Origin: Micrococcales bacterium 72-143
Lineage (GTDB): Bacteria > Actinomycetota > Actinomycetes > Actinomycetales > Microbacteriaceae
Direction: 5' to 3'
NCBI GenBank assembly: GCA_001898835.1
Contig: MKVM01000003.1
Coordinates: 186,001 to 250,000, forward strand
Length of the DNA: 64,000 nt
Part shown: piece after piece, positions 46,865 through 62,526 of the stretch
How positions within the stretch are numbered: the stretch's first letter is position 1
How the letters are laid out: each line of letters begins with the position of its first letter
Notes under the pieces: model-generated
The model's input: only the letters and a program-made list of their open reading frames with translations
The model's database searches: none
What the model was told of the DNA's origin: nothing
Program-made: the position numbers and the translations under genes

Positions 46865-48261
46865 CCGGCCGTCCTCGGGTCGAGGGTGACGACGCCGGCG
46901 CTCACGTACGACGCGGGCGGGGCGACATTGGTCTGCGGGGCGATGTTGGCGGCGGCGATCGCGGTCGTGGTCGACCCGGAGGAATTGCCGTAGTAGAGCC
47001 TCCAGGTGCCGAAAGGCAGCACGAGGTTACGGTTCGAGTTGCCGGAGCCGGAGGTGGCCTCGCGGGCGAAGGTGTAGGTCATCCCCACGGTACAGCTGGG
47101 CTGGCCGCTCACCACGGGCGAGGAGACGCTCACGGCGGTGACGTAAGAGGTCAGCGGCACGCTCTTCACCTGCACGATCCCCATGCGCACGGTGCCGGAT
47201 GCGGTACCGCTGGGATTGGCGGGCAGCGGATCGGCGGCGACGCCGGCGGCGAGGCCCGTGCCACCCACGGTGGCCGCGGTCCACTCGGACGGGTCGACGG
47301 CGCGGCAGCCGCCCGTGCCGTCCGCATCCGGCGCGATGTAGTGGCCCGCGATCGCCGTGTAGCCACCGAAGGGATAGAGCTTGACGGTTGAGGCGGTACC
47401 CGTCTGGTAGAAAGTGCCGTAGGTGTTGACGAAGGTGGTCTCGTTGTTGGTGGCGTAGCGGTTGCTGCCCGAGCTGCTGCCGTAGATGAGTCCGAGAGTG
47501 GCGGCGTTGTCGAAGTCGAAGGGTGCGCTCACGGTGCTGCCGGCGGTGACGGTGACCGACTGACTCGGCGAGGTGCTCTGCGTGGAGCCGATATAGCCCG
47601 ACTTCGAGAGGGTCACGGAGTAGGTGCCGGGCACCACCTTCAGGGCGTAGGTGCAGCCCTGGGCGTTGGTGCCGGCCGGCTGGGCATCGAGCGACGCGCC
47701 GCCGGAGGTCGGGGTGATGGTAACCGCGACGCCCACCGAACCGGTGCCGGCTGCACCTTTGACGGACACCATGATGGTGCCGCGGGTGGGGTCGTTGATG
47801 CGGCCGTCGGGTGCGAGCACGGTGTCGGACGACACGAGCTTGGTGTTCGGCAGGCGCGTGTCCCACGTGACGCGCACATTGATGCGCTTGTACTGCATGT
47901 TGCCGGTGCCACCCGCGCCGCAGGGTATGTCGAGGCCGGTACTGCTGACCCACTCGGTGATGCGTTCGACCGTGTAGCGCGATCCGTCGATCGTCACGTT
48001 GCGCGACTCTGAATCGATAGCGAACACGTCGGTGTACGCGCGCACCTTGTCGATCTCGGTCGCGGCGAGACTCAGCGCGGTGACGCGCGCACGCTGGTCG
48101 GACGAGAGGCGGATTGCGGTCACTGTGGCCTGGGCAACGCCCACTGACAAGACGAGGAAGATGAGGGTGGCGGCGAGCACCTCGATGATCGAGACGCCGT
48201 CGTCACGCTGCTGTTGCCCGGAAGTTCCGCGAACACGATGCGCGAACTCTCGCCTGCTCAT
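46861..48261 (-). CDS. PilV-like minor pilin with internal Ig/carboxypeptidase-regulatory-like domain
   Basis: 466 residues. The prepilin signal QQQRDDG22-VSIIEVLAATLIFLVLSV has Glu at mature position 5. After a pilin-like head (to about residue 170) comes a beta-rich stretch (GTIMVSVKGAAGTGSVGVAV, TYALKVVPGTYSVTLSKSGY) typical of carboxypeptidase-regulatory-like or PEGA-type repeats, then another Ser/Thr/Gly-rich exported region. ATG 48261 is chosen, with GGGAGGG eight bases upstream. It follows the major pilin gene after a strong hairpin. Possibly an adhesin carried by the pilus (inference). Confidence 0.7.
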   Translation of the reverse strand: MSRREFAHRVRGTSGQQQRDDGVSIIEVLAATLIFLVLSVGVAQATVTAIRLSSDQRARVTALSLAATEIDKVRAYTDVFAIDSESRNVTIDGSRYTVERITEWVSSTGLDIPCGAGGTGNMQYKRINVRVTWDTRLPNTKLVSSDTVLAPDGRINDPTRGTIMVSVKGAAGTGSVGVAVTITPTSGGASLDAQPAGTNAQGCTYALKVVPGTYSVTLSKSGYIGSTQSTSPSQSVTVTAGSTVSAPFDFDNAATLGLIYGSSSGSNRYATNNETTFVNTYGTFYQTGTASTVKLYPFGGYTAIAGHYIAPDADGTGGCRAVDPSEWTAATVGGTGLAAGVAADPLPANPSGTASGTVRMGIVQVKSVPLTSYVTAVSVSSPVVSGQPSCTVGMTYTFAREATSGSGNSNRNLVLPFGTWRLYYGNSSGSTTTAIAAANIAPQTNVAPPASYVSAGVVTLDPRTAG

Positions 48262-48300
48262 TCTCCGGTCCCTCCCAAACCTTGCAATGAAAGTTGCAGA

Positions 48301-48334
48301 CCGGCGGGGCATCCTGATGCGGATGCCCCGCCGG
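48301..48334 (-). terminator. Hairpin after the major pilin gene
   Basis: CCGGCGGGGCATCC (48301-48314) pairs perfectly with GGATGCCCCGCCGG (48321-48334) around six bases. It is 37 bases after the pilA stop and 40 bases before the next minor pilin start. A partial terminator or 3' stabiliser here would make major pilin mRNA outnumber that of the minor pilins and assembly genes. Confidence 0.7.
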
Positions 48335-48370
48335 TGACGGTCGGTCGCTGCCGACCTGTCGTGCTCCGCC

Positions 48371-48796
48371 TTACGGGGTGGGGCAGGCGCCCGAGGCGAC
48401 GCCGGCGCCGTCGGTGATGTGGAACACGTTGGTGGTCGGGCTGGTGGCCTGGATGCAGAAGCCCGTCGCACCACCGGTCAACGCGGGAGCGGAACCCCCG
48501 GTGTAGTCGATGCTGCCGCCGTCGGGGTAGCCGTCAGACGCGAGGCCGGTGAGGCCGGTCGGGAAGGTGCCCGTGCGGGTGAAGTTCGCGACCACCGCGG
48601 TCTTCGCGTTGCTGAGGTCCGTCTGGACTGCGGAGTCCTTGGCCGAGTTCTGAACCCCGATGTACACGGGGATCGCGATCGCGGCAAGGATGCCGATGAT
48701 GATGACGACGACGAGGAGCTCGATGAGGGTGAAGCCCTCTTCCTTCTTGGCGAGCTTCTCGCGCTGAGCCGCGAGAGCGGCGGTAAGACGAGTCAT
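48371..48796 (-). CDS. pilA: Type IV major pilin
   Basis: Structural subunit of the pilus. 141 residues. The 21-residue leader ends KKEEG, the cleavage site for the prepilin peptidase; the mature protein starts FTLIELLVVVIIIGILAAIA with Glu at position 5 and continues into the usual NSAKDSAVQTDLSNAKTAV helix. Two cysteines near the end (GFCIQ and GACPTP) can close a D-loop. ATG 48796 has GGAAGA eight bases upstream; a GTG at 48814 is less likely. Confidence 0.93.
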   Translation of the reverse strand: MTRLTAALAAQREKLAKKEEGFTLIELLVVVIIIGILAAIAIPVYIGVQNSAKDSAVQTDLSNAKTAVVANFTRTGTFPTGLTGLASDGYPDGGSIDYTGGSAPALTGGATGFCIQATSPTTNVFHITDGAGVASGACPTP

Positions 48797-48911
48797 TTGT
48801 TCTTCCGTTTCCACTTGGTTGTTATGGTCGCGAGCCGCCCCCCCAACGGTGATGACTCGACGTTCTGATGGTGGCGTGCGTACTCCCGCCGCGGTATCCC
48901 GCGATAGGGGG

Positions 48912-50174
48912 TCAGCCGCCTACCACATTGATCATGCTGAAGATCGGCATGTACAGCGCGATCACCATGCCTCCGACGACCACGCCGAGGAAGGCGATGA
49001 GCAGCGGCTCGATGATCGAGGTGAGCGACTCAGTGGTCGCCTTGACCTCGTCGTCGTAGAAGTCGGCGACCTTCGACAACATGGTGTCGAGCGCGCCCGC
49101 ATCCTCCCCGACCGCGATCATCTGCACCGCCATCGGCGGGAACACCTTCTGCTCCGCGAGCGGGGCGGAGAGCGACTTCCCGACACGAACGGAGTTGGCG
49201 ATCGCGAGCGCAGCCTGCTCGACAACCCAGTTTCCGGAGGCCTCGCCGACGATGTTGAGCGCCTGCAGGATCGGCACACCTGCCTTGACCATATCGGCGA
49301 GATTGCGGCAGAAGCGCGTGATTGCGATCTTCGCGTTGAGCTTGCCGAAGATCGGCAGCTTGAGCTTGAGCGGATCGACGGTCTTCCGCACCCGCTCAGT
49401 GTGCTTGTTGGCGTTCCACCAGATCGCGAAGGCGATGCCACCGACGATGCCGATCGGCACGACGAACACCATCGCCTGACTGAGCCAGACGAGCATCATG
49501 GTCGGCAACGGAAGGTCGGCGCCGAAATCCGAGAACATGTCCTGGAAGATCGGCACGATGAAGACGAGCATGACGATCACGGCCACGATCGACATGCACA
49601 GCACCATGACCGGGTAGGTCATGGCCGACTTGATCTGCTCGCGGAGCTTCGCCTCCTTCTCGTAGTTGATCGCGATCGTGTCGAGCGCGCCGTCGAGGAA
49701 GCCGCCGGTCTCGCCCGCCCGGACCATGTTGACCATGAGCGGCGGGAAGATGCGCGGATGCTTGCCGAGCGCATCCGAGAAGGAGAATCCGACCTCCACG
49801 TCACGCGCGACGGAGATGAGCGCGTCGCGGAGCTTCTTGTTCTCGGTCTGTTCCGCCAGGATCGCCAGCGTCTTGAGCAGCGAGAGGCCCGCAGCGACCA
49901 TCGTGGCCGCCTGGCGGCTCAGCACGGCCAGGTCCTTGAGGCCGACCCGGCCGCCGATGCCGAGATCGATCTCTCGGTTGAGGCCCGTTCCGGTCTGCGC
50001 CTCGCTGATCTTCACCGGGCTCAGGCCCATGGTGCGGATTCGGTCGACCGCCGCGCTCTCGGTGGGAGCCTCGAGGCGACCCTTCGACACCTTGCCCGAT
50101 GCGTCGCGAGCCCGGTACTCCCAGTTGCGCGGACCGCCCGCCGCGGGCGCCGTCACCGTCGCTGCGCCGGCCAT
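48912..50174 (-). CDS. pilC: Type IV pilus inner-membrane platform protein
   Basis: Platform protein that couples the motor ATPases to the growing fibre. 420 residues with two repeats of the T2SSF domain: LSRQAATMVAAGLSLLKTLA with RAGETGGFLDGALDTIAINY, and RFCRNLADMVKAGVPILQAL with VGEDAGALDTMLSKVADFYD. Three membrane helices, the last ending the protein (IALYMPIFSMINVVGG). Shares one base with the pilT stop. Confidence 0.95.
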   Translation of the reverse strand: MAGAATVTAPAAGGPRNWEYRARDASGKVSKGRLEAPTESAAVDRIRTMGLSPVKISEAQTGTGLNREIDLGIGGRVGLKDLAVLSRQAATMVAAGLSLLKTLAILAEQTENKKLRDALISVARDVEVGFSFSDALGKHPRIFPPLMVNMVRAGETGGFLDGALDTIAINYEKEAKLREQIKSAMTYPVMVLCMSIVAVIVMLVFIVPIFQDMFSDFGADLPLPTMMLVWLSQAMVFVVPIGIVGGIAFAIWWNANKHTERVRKTVDPLKLKLPIFGKLNAKIAITRFCRNLADMVKAGVPILQALNIVGEASGNWVVEQAALAIANSVRVGKSLSAPLAEQKVFPPMAVQMIAVGEDAGALDTMLSKVADFYDDEVKATTESLTSIIEPLLIAFLGVVVGGMVIALYMPIFSMINVVGG

Positions 50175-51685
50175 CAGATGCTCCTCCCCGCCTGCGCGTT
50201 GTTGGTCAGATCTCGCCGCGTCACGAGCCGGTTGAAGGTCTCCGGATCCTGCACCTTCTCCATCGCGTGCTCGTAGGCGACCTCGCCGCCGTTGACGAGC
50301 TCCGCGAGGTGCTGGTCCATGGTGTGCATTCCCATGGCGGCACCCGACTGCAGGGCCGAGGTGACCTGGTAGGTCTTCCCCTCGCGCACGAGGTTCGCGA
50401 TGGCCGGCGTGATGAACATGACCTCGGTCGCGACCGCGCGGCCGCGGCCCGAGGCGCGCTTCACGAGGGTCTGACAGACGACGCCCTGCAGGGTCGCCGC
50501 GAGCTGCACGCGGATCTGGTCCTGCTGGTGCGGCGGGAACACGTCGATGACACGGTCGATCGTGGAGCCCGCGCTCTGCGTGTGCAGGGTCGCGAACACG
50601 AGGTGGCCGGTCTCGGCGGCGGTGAGGGCCACCGAGATCGTCTCGAGGTCGCGGAGCTCGCCGATGAGGATGACATCCGGGTCCTGACGCAGCACGTGCT
50701 TCAGGGCGTTGCCGAAGGAGTGCGTGTCGGCGCCCACCTCGCGCTGGTTGATAAGCGACTTCTTGTTCTGGTGCAGGAACTCGATGGGGTCCTCGACGGT
50801 CACGATGTGGTCGCGCCGGGTGTCGTTGACCTGGTCGATGAGCGCCGCGAGGGTCGTCGACTTGCCGGAACCGGTCGGGCCGGTGACCAGCACGAGGCCA
50901 CGCGGCAGCTTCGCGAACTCGCCGACCTGGTTCGGCACGCCGAGCTGCCCGAGGTTCTTGATCTCCGTCGGGATGATACGGAACGCCCCGCCGATCGCGC
51001 CGCGCTGCTGGTAGAAGTTCACGCGGAAGCGGGCGTTCGCCGAGAGGGTGAAGGCGAAGTCGAGCTCGAGCACCTCGTCGAACTTCGCGCGCTGCGTGGG
51101 CGACAGGATGCTGTAGAGCGCCGTCGCCGTCTTCTCGCGGTCCCAGATCGGCTGCTCGTGCACGGGCGTGAGCGTGCCGTCGATGCGCAGCAGCGGGGCG
51201 CTGCCCGTCGAGATGTGGAGGTCGGATGCGCCCGCCAGCAGCACCTCCTGCAGGCAGTGCAGCAGGTCGGCGTCCGCGTTGGCGCGCGCTGCGCGCGCGA
51301 AGTCGTCGTCGAGGAGCGACTCGGCGGCGAGCGGGGCGCCCACGGGGGGCATCGCCGGCGCGGCGTCGAAGCTCGGCACGTGCAGGTCGACCGCGGGCGG
51401 CGGGGTCATCCCCGCCGGAGCGGTGAGCGGCTGCTCGAAGACCGGGGGCGCGGAGGCCGCGAACGCCTCGGGCGCGGGGGCGGGGGCGGGGGCGGCGGGC
51501 GCGGGAGCCGCACTCGACGGCGGCGCATCCATCCCGGGCGGCGGAAGCTGCGAGAAGTCGACGCTCGGCACGGCGTCCGGCGGCAGCACGCCGTGCTGCG
51601 GCGGCAGGGCGCCGCTCGCGCCCGGCGCGCCGAACGGCGGTGCCGCGGGATCCGTCAACGGGATCTCGTAGATGTTGTTGTTCAC
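50174..51685 (-). CDS. pilT: Type IV pilus retraction ATPase with Pro/Ala-rich N-terminus
   Basis: Hexameric motor that depolymerises the pilus, giving twitching motility. 503 residues, against about 350-370 usually: residues 1-135 are low-complexity Pro/Ala (PPGMDAPPSSAAPAPAAPAP). The motor has Walker A GPTGSGKST, Asp box TVEDPIEFLHQNKKSLINQR, Walker B DPDVILIGELRDLET and the His box TLHTQSAGSTIDRVIDVFPP, which is diagnostic of PilT. GTG 51685 is chosen because GGAGG lies eight bases upstream. Confidence 0.93.
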   Translation of the reverse strand: MNNNIYEIPLTDPAAPPFGAPGASGALPPQHGVLPPDAVPSVDFSQLPPPGMDAPPSSAAPAPAAPAPAPAPEAFAASAPPVFEQPLTAPAGMTPPPAVDLHVPSFDAAPAMPPVGAPLAAESLLDDDFARAARANADADLLHCLQEVLLAGASDLHISTGSAPLLRIDGTLTPVHEQPIWDREKTATALYSILSPTQRAKFDEVLELDFAFTLSANARFRVNFYQQRGAIGGAFRIIPTEIKNLGQLGVPNQVGEFAKLPRGLVLVTGPTGSGKSTTLAALIDQVNDTRRDHIVTVEDPIEFLHQNKKSLINQREVGADTHSFGNALKHVLRQDPDVILIGELRDLETISVALTAAETGHLVFATLHTQSAGSTIDRVIDVFPPHQQDQIRVQLAATLQGVVCQTLVKRASGRGRAVATEVMFITPAIANLVREGKTYQVTSALQSGAAMGMHTMDQHLAELVNGGEVAYEHAMEKVQDPETFNRLVTRRDLTNNAQAGRSI

Positions 51686-51728
51686 GCGCTGGTCCTCCCC
51701 CTCCATGCGGAACCTCCGGAACGCGTCG

Positions 51729-53384
51729 TCAGGCGACGACGCGCAGGATCTCCTCGATGCTCGTCATCCCGAGCAGCGCCTTGCCCCACCCGTCCTGCCG
51801 CAGGGTGTACATGCCCTGCTGCACGGCGAGCCGGCCGATCTCCGCGCTCGAGGCGCGCGAGACGGCGAGCCGCTCGATGTCCTCGCTCACGCTCATCACC
51901 TCGTGCAGCGCCATGCGGCCGCGGTACCCGGTGTTCGAGCAGTGCTGGCAGCCGATCGGGCGGAACAGGGTCGGCACGCCCATCCGAGGGTCGAAGCCGA
52001 AGCCCATCGCCTGCAGCTCCTCGGGGTTCGCGTGGTACGGCTGCTTGCACTTCTCGCACAGCCGGCGCGCGAGACGCTGGGCGACGACGCAGTCGAGCGC
52101 AGAGCCGACCAGGAACGGCTCGATGTCCATCTCGATGAGGCGCGTGACGGCGCTCGGGGCGTCGTTGGTGTGCAGCGTCGAGAGCACGAGGTGGCCGGTG
52201 AGCGACGCCTCGATCGCGATCTGCGCCGTCTCCTGGTCGCGGATCTCACCGATCAGCACGACATCCGGGTCGGAACGCAGGATGCTGCGCAGCGCACTCG
52301 CGAAGGTGAGGCCGGCCTTGACGTTGACCTGCACCTGGTTGATGCCCGGGATGCGGTACTCGACCGGATCCTCGACCGTGATGACATTGATCTCGGGCTT
52401 GGCGACCTCGTTGAGGGTCGTGTAGAGCGTCGTCGACTTGCCGGAACCGGTCGGACCCGTGACGAGGATCATGCCGTACGGCTTCGAGTACGACTTCTTG
52501 AAGCGCGCGAGGTTGTGGTCGAGCATCGCCATCTGCTGGATGCCGAGCTGCGTCGACGAGTTGTCGAGGATACGCATGACGACCTTCTCGCCGTACACCG
52601 TCGGCAGGGTCGCGACACGGAGGTCGATCTTCCTGCCGCCGTGCATGACCGAGAGGCGGCCGTCCTGCGGCTTGCGACGCTCGGCGATGTCGATGTCGCT
52701 CATGATCTTGAGACGGCTGATGACGCCGTTCTGGATCGACTTCGGCGCCCGCTGCATCTCGTGCAGCACGCCGTCGATGCGGTACCGCACGTGCATGTCG
52801 TGCTCGGCCGGCTCGATGTGGATGTCGGACGCGTGGTCTTGGATCGCCTGGCTGATGAGCAGGTTCACGAAGCGCACGATGGGCGCGTCGTCCTCGACCT
52901 CGGCCCGCTCCAGCTCGCTGCCGGTGGGCTCGGAGTCGCTCTCGATCTCGCTCGAGAGGTCGTTGAGCTCGCTGTCGGCGCGCACGAAGCGCGTGATCGC
53001 GTTGAGCAGGTCCTGGCGCTCGGCCACCACGGCGCGCACCGAGAAGCGCACGGCGGCGCGGATGTCGTCGAGCGCGACGACGTTGTTGGGGTCGGCCATC
53101 GCGACGAGCAGCCGATCGCCGTCCCGCCCGATCGGCAGCACCTCGTGGCGGCGGAGCAGGCCGATCGGCACGAGCGCGACGGCGGAGTGGTCGACCGGGT
53201 ACTCGGTCAGGTCGACGAACGGCAGGTTCATCTGCGCCGCCCGCGCCGACGCGACCTGGCTCTCGCTCAGCAGGCCCTGCGAGACGAGCTCGCGGATCTG
53301 GGTCTCGTCGTCGCTCGCCGCCGCATCGATCGAGGTGATCGGAAGCTGACCCCGGATGATCAGGATCTCAGACAGGGAGGCCAT
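51729..53384 (-). CDS. pilB: Type IV pilus extension ATPase
   Basis: Motor for pilus polymerisation. 551 residues: an N-terminal MshEN-like domain (LVSQGLLSESQVASARAAQM ... DLTEYPVDHSAVALVP), then the ATPase with Walker A GPTGSGKST, TVEDPVEYRIPGINQVQVN, Walker B DPDVVLIGEIRDQETAQIAI, HTNDAPSAVTRLIEMDIEP, and the zinc motif CEKC ... CQHC. MshEN domains of this type can bind c-di-GMP in other bacteria. First gene of the eleven-gene pilus operon; its upstream 144 bases hold short hairpins, but no clear promoter. Confidence 0.95.
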   Translation of the reverse strand: MASLSEILIIRGQLPITSIDAAASDDETQIRELVSQGLLSESQVASARAAQMNLPFVDLTEYPVDHSAVALVPIGLLRRHEVLPIGRDGDRLLVAMADPNNVVALDDIRAAVRFSVRAVVAERQDLLNAITRFVRADSELNDLSSEIESDSEPTGSELERAEVEDDAPIVRFVNLLISQAIQDHASDIHIEPAEHDMHVRYRIDGVLHEMQRAPKSIQNGVISRLKIMSDIDIAERRKPQDGRLSVMHGGRKIDLRVATLPTVYGEKVVMRILDNSSTQLGIQQMAMLDHNLARFKKSYSKPYGMILVTGPTGSGKSTTLYTTLNEVAKPEINVITVEDPVEYRIPGINQVQVNVKAGLTFASALRSILRSDPDVVLIGEIRDQETAQIAIEASLTGHLVLSTLHTNDAPSAVTRLIEMDIEPFLVGSALDCVVAQRLARRLCEKCKQPYHANPEELQAMGFGFDPRMGVPTLFRPIGCQHCSNTGYRGRMALHEVMSVSEDIERLAVSRASSAEIGRLAVQQGMYTLRQDGWGKALLGMTSIEEILRVVA

Positions 53385-53528
53385 GCCACCCCCCTAGGTG
53401 TCTGCACGGTGTTCCCGAGCCGCCGTCCCCCCGAACAGCGACCCGACCAGGGACCCCACATCCCTGAGATGGTCAGGCTATGCGCTGGTATGCCCCGCGG
53501 GCGATACCCGCGTGTGGGGGGTACCGGC

Positions 53529-53945
53529 TCAGCGGGTGCGGAAGTATGCCCAGCAGGCGATGGGGGGCGCGAGCGCGAGCAGCGCGGCGGCCAGCACGAA
53601 CGGGCTGCCCGCCTGCGCGAGGGCCAGCGAGGTGTCGACGATCGCCGCCGCGGCGAGGATCACCAGGTAGACGCCCGCAGCCGTCGCGAGCGCGCCGAGC
53701 CACGGCCTCCGCGCGGGAACCGTGAACACGATGCCGAGGTAGATGACGCCGAGGGACAGCAGGATCGCGGCGAGCCCGAAGTACGGACCGACCGGCTGCT
53801 CGACGGGGTCGCGGTCGAGCAGCACCGCGAGCACGCCGAAGACGGCGAACGCGAGCGCCGCCCACACGACGGCGACGAAGAGCCCCGCGATCCGCTCCGG
53901 ATGCGGCCGCCGGCCCGGCTCAGGCGGAGGGGTGGGCGCGCTCAT
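53529..53945 (-). CDS. Small four-helix membrane protein
   Basis: 138 residues with a proline-rich start (MSAPTPPPEPGRRPHPERIA) and about four membrane helices (AGLFVAVVWAALAFAVFGVL, YFGLAAILLSLGVIYLGIVF, GALATAAGVYLVILAAAAIV, FVLAAALLALAPPIACWAYF). No family recognised. It overlaps the upstream membrane-protein gene by 26 bases and precedes the pilus operon by 144. Function unknown. Confidence 0.6.
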   Translation of the reverse strand: MSAPTPPPEPGRRPHPERIAGLFVAVVWAALAFAVFGVLAVLLDRDPVEQPVGPYFGLAAILLSLGVIYLGIVFTVPARRPWLGALATAAGVYLVILAAAAIVDTSLALAQAGSPFVLAAALLALAPPIACWAYFRTR

Positions 53946-54723
53946 ACTCCGCACGGCGATCGGCGACGCTCTGCTCGAACGCGGCCCGATCGTTCGCGTT
54001 GCGCTCCTTCACCCGCCGGCCGCGGGCCGCGATCGCGAGGCCGAACCAGAGAGACGTCTCGCGGGCGATCACGAGTGCCGCGATGAGCAGTGGCGACCCG
54101 AAGACCTCGGCGGCCTTCTGCACGCCCTCGTCGGGCGTCATCCCGATCGCGCCCAGCGCAAGCAGGATGATGCCCCCCGAGATGCCGTAGGTCAACGCCG
54201 CCACGAACAGGCTTCCCAGCACATGGGCCCACCAGGCCGCGCGGTTGACGATGAGCGCGAAGACGCACGCCATCACGGCGTAGACGGCCACCGGAACCCA
54301 GAACGACATGCTCATGACGAACTGCGCGAGCGAGGCGTCGACGGAGGCGCCGACGACCGCCACGAGGATCGCGACGACCCCGATGTACAGGAGGGCGAAC
54401 GCAACGGCGCCGAGCAGCGAGATGAGCACGCCGAAGCCGCGGTTGTGCCGGAGCTTCGGCGGGGTCGGCGCCTGCACGTAGACGACCTCGCGCGGGGGCT
54501 CCGGGGCCACAGGCGCGACGGGCTCGGCCGTCACCGGCTCGACGACGGCGACCGGCTCCACGACGACGGGAACGGCCACGTCGTCCACGACCTCCGCCTC
54601 GTCGACCTCCGGCACGTCCGGCTCCACGCCGAGGTGCTCGGACGCGGAGACGGGCTCCACGACGACGGGCTCGGCCGTCGCATCCGGCTCGACCGGGGAC
54701 TGCGGTTCGGTGGGCTCGGCCAT
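53920..54723 (-). CDS. Membrane protein with Glu/Pro/Val-rich N-terminus
   Basis: 267 residues. The first 85 are an acidic, unstructured Val/Glu/Pro run (VVVEPVSASEHLGVEPDVPE). Four or five membrane helices follow (GVLISLLGAVAFALLYIGVV, FWVPVAVYAVMACVFALIVN, VLGSLFVAALTYGISGGIIL, PLLIAALVIARETSLWFGLA), then a charged tail RRVKERNANDRAAFEQSVAD. I recall similar proteins downstream of rpoC in Microbacteriaceae. Function unknown. Confidence 0.7.
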   Translation of the reverse strand: MAEPTEPQSPVEPDATAEPVVVEPVSASEHLGVEPDVPEVDEAEVVDDVAVPVVVEPVAVVEPVTAEPVAPVAPEPPREVVYVQAPTPPKLRHNRGFGVLISLLGAVAFALLYIGVVAILVAVVGASVDASLAQFVMSMSFWVPVAVYAVMACVFALIVNRAAWWAHVLGSLFVAALTYGISGGIILLALGAIGMTPDEGVQKAAEVFGSPLLIAALVIARETSLWFGLAIAARGRRVKERNANDRAAFEQSVADRRAEYERAHPSA

Positions 54724-54782
54724 GGGGGGCTCCTTCGCGTCGTCGGGATCAGCCTAGCGAGCGGACGCGGACCGGAGAACGG

Positions 54783-54812
54783 AGAAGGCCCCCGCCTGCA
54801 CGGGGGCCTTCT
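54783..54812 (-). terminator. Intrinsic terminator after rpoC
   Basis: AGAAGGCCCCCG (54783-54794) pairs perfectly with CGGGGGCCTTCT (54801-54812) around CCTGCA, followed on the minus strand by CCGTTCTCC. It is 45 bases beyond the rpoC stop and ends the rpoBC operon. Confidence 0.8.
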
Positions 54813-54857
54813 GCGTGGTTTGCGAGTGCCGGGGGCGTGGAGCCCCCGGCCCGCGAC

Positions 54858-58730
<3,873 letters not shown>

Positions 58731-58776
58731 GTGTGTTCTCTCTCGCTTCTTCTTCTACGAATCCTGTGGGCCCGGC

Positions 58777-62256
<3,480 letters not shown>

Positions 62257-62421
62257 AGGAAAACAACCTCCGTGAGACCCGTCGGTCTCAATTGGTGTCG
62301 GTCAGTGAGGAGGCGCTCCGCGATCGTGGACGAGCCCGCCGCAATATTCGGGATCCGTCTTCGGGCACACACCGGCCGACCGCAATATGAGGGCAGGGTG
62401 AAAGGGGGAGCGCAAAGAACA

Positions 62422-62451
62422 ACTATAGGCCGGAACGACGCGCCGTGTCCA
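62422..62451 (-). promoter_or_regulatory. rpoB: Promoter of rpoBC
   Basis: On the minus strand TGGACA (62451-62446), an 18-base spacer, then TATAGT (62427-62422), a near-consensus pair. The transcript would begin near 62415, leaving a leader of about 160 bases to the TTG start of rpoB. The leader contains two direct copies of ATATTGCGG (62339-62347 and 62380-62388 as CCGCAATAT on plus). Confidence 0.65.
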
Positions 62452-62526
62452 CTTATTCCTTGACTTTCTTTTCGCGCGGGTCTATAACCGACCATCCGGC
62501 TCCCGGATGAGCGGATGCGGCGGATG

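Noticed and set aside
53385-53528. A c-di-GMP riboswitch before pilB
   Set aside because: Short hairpins exist (CAGGGA ... TCCCTG), but the conserved GEMM core sequence was not seen.
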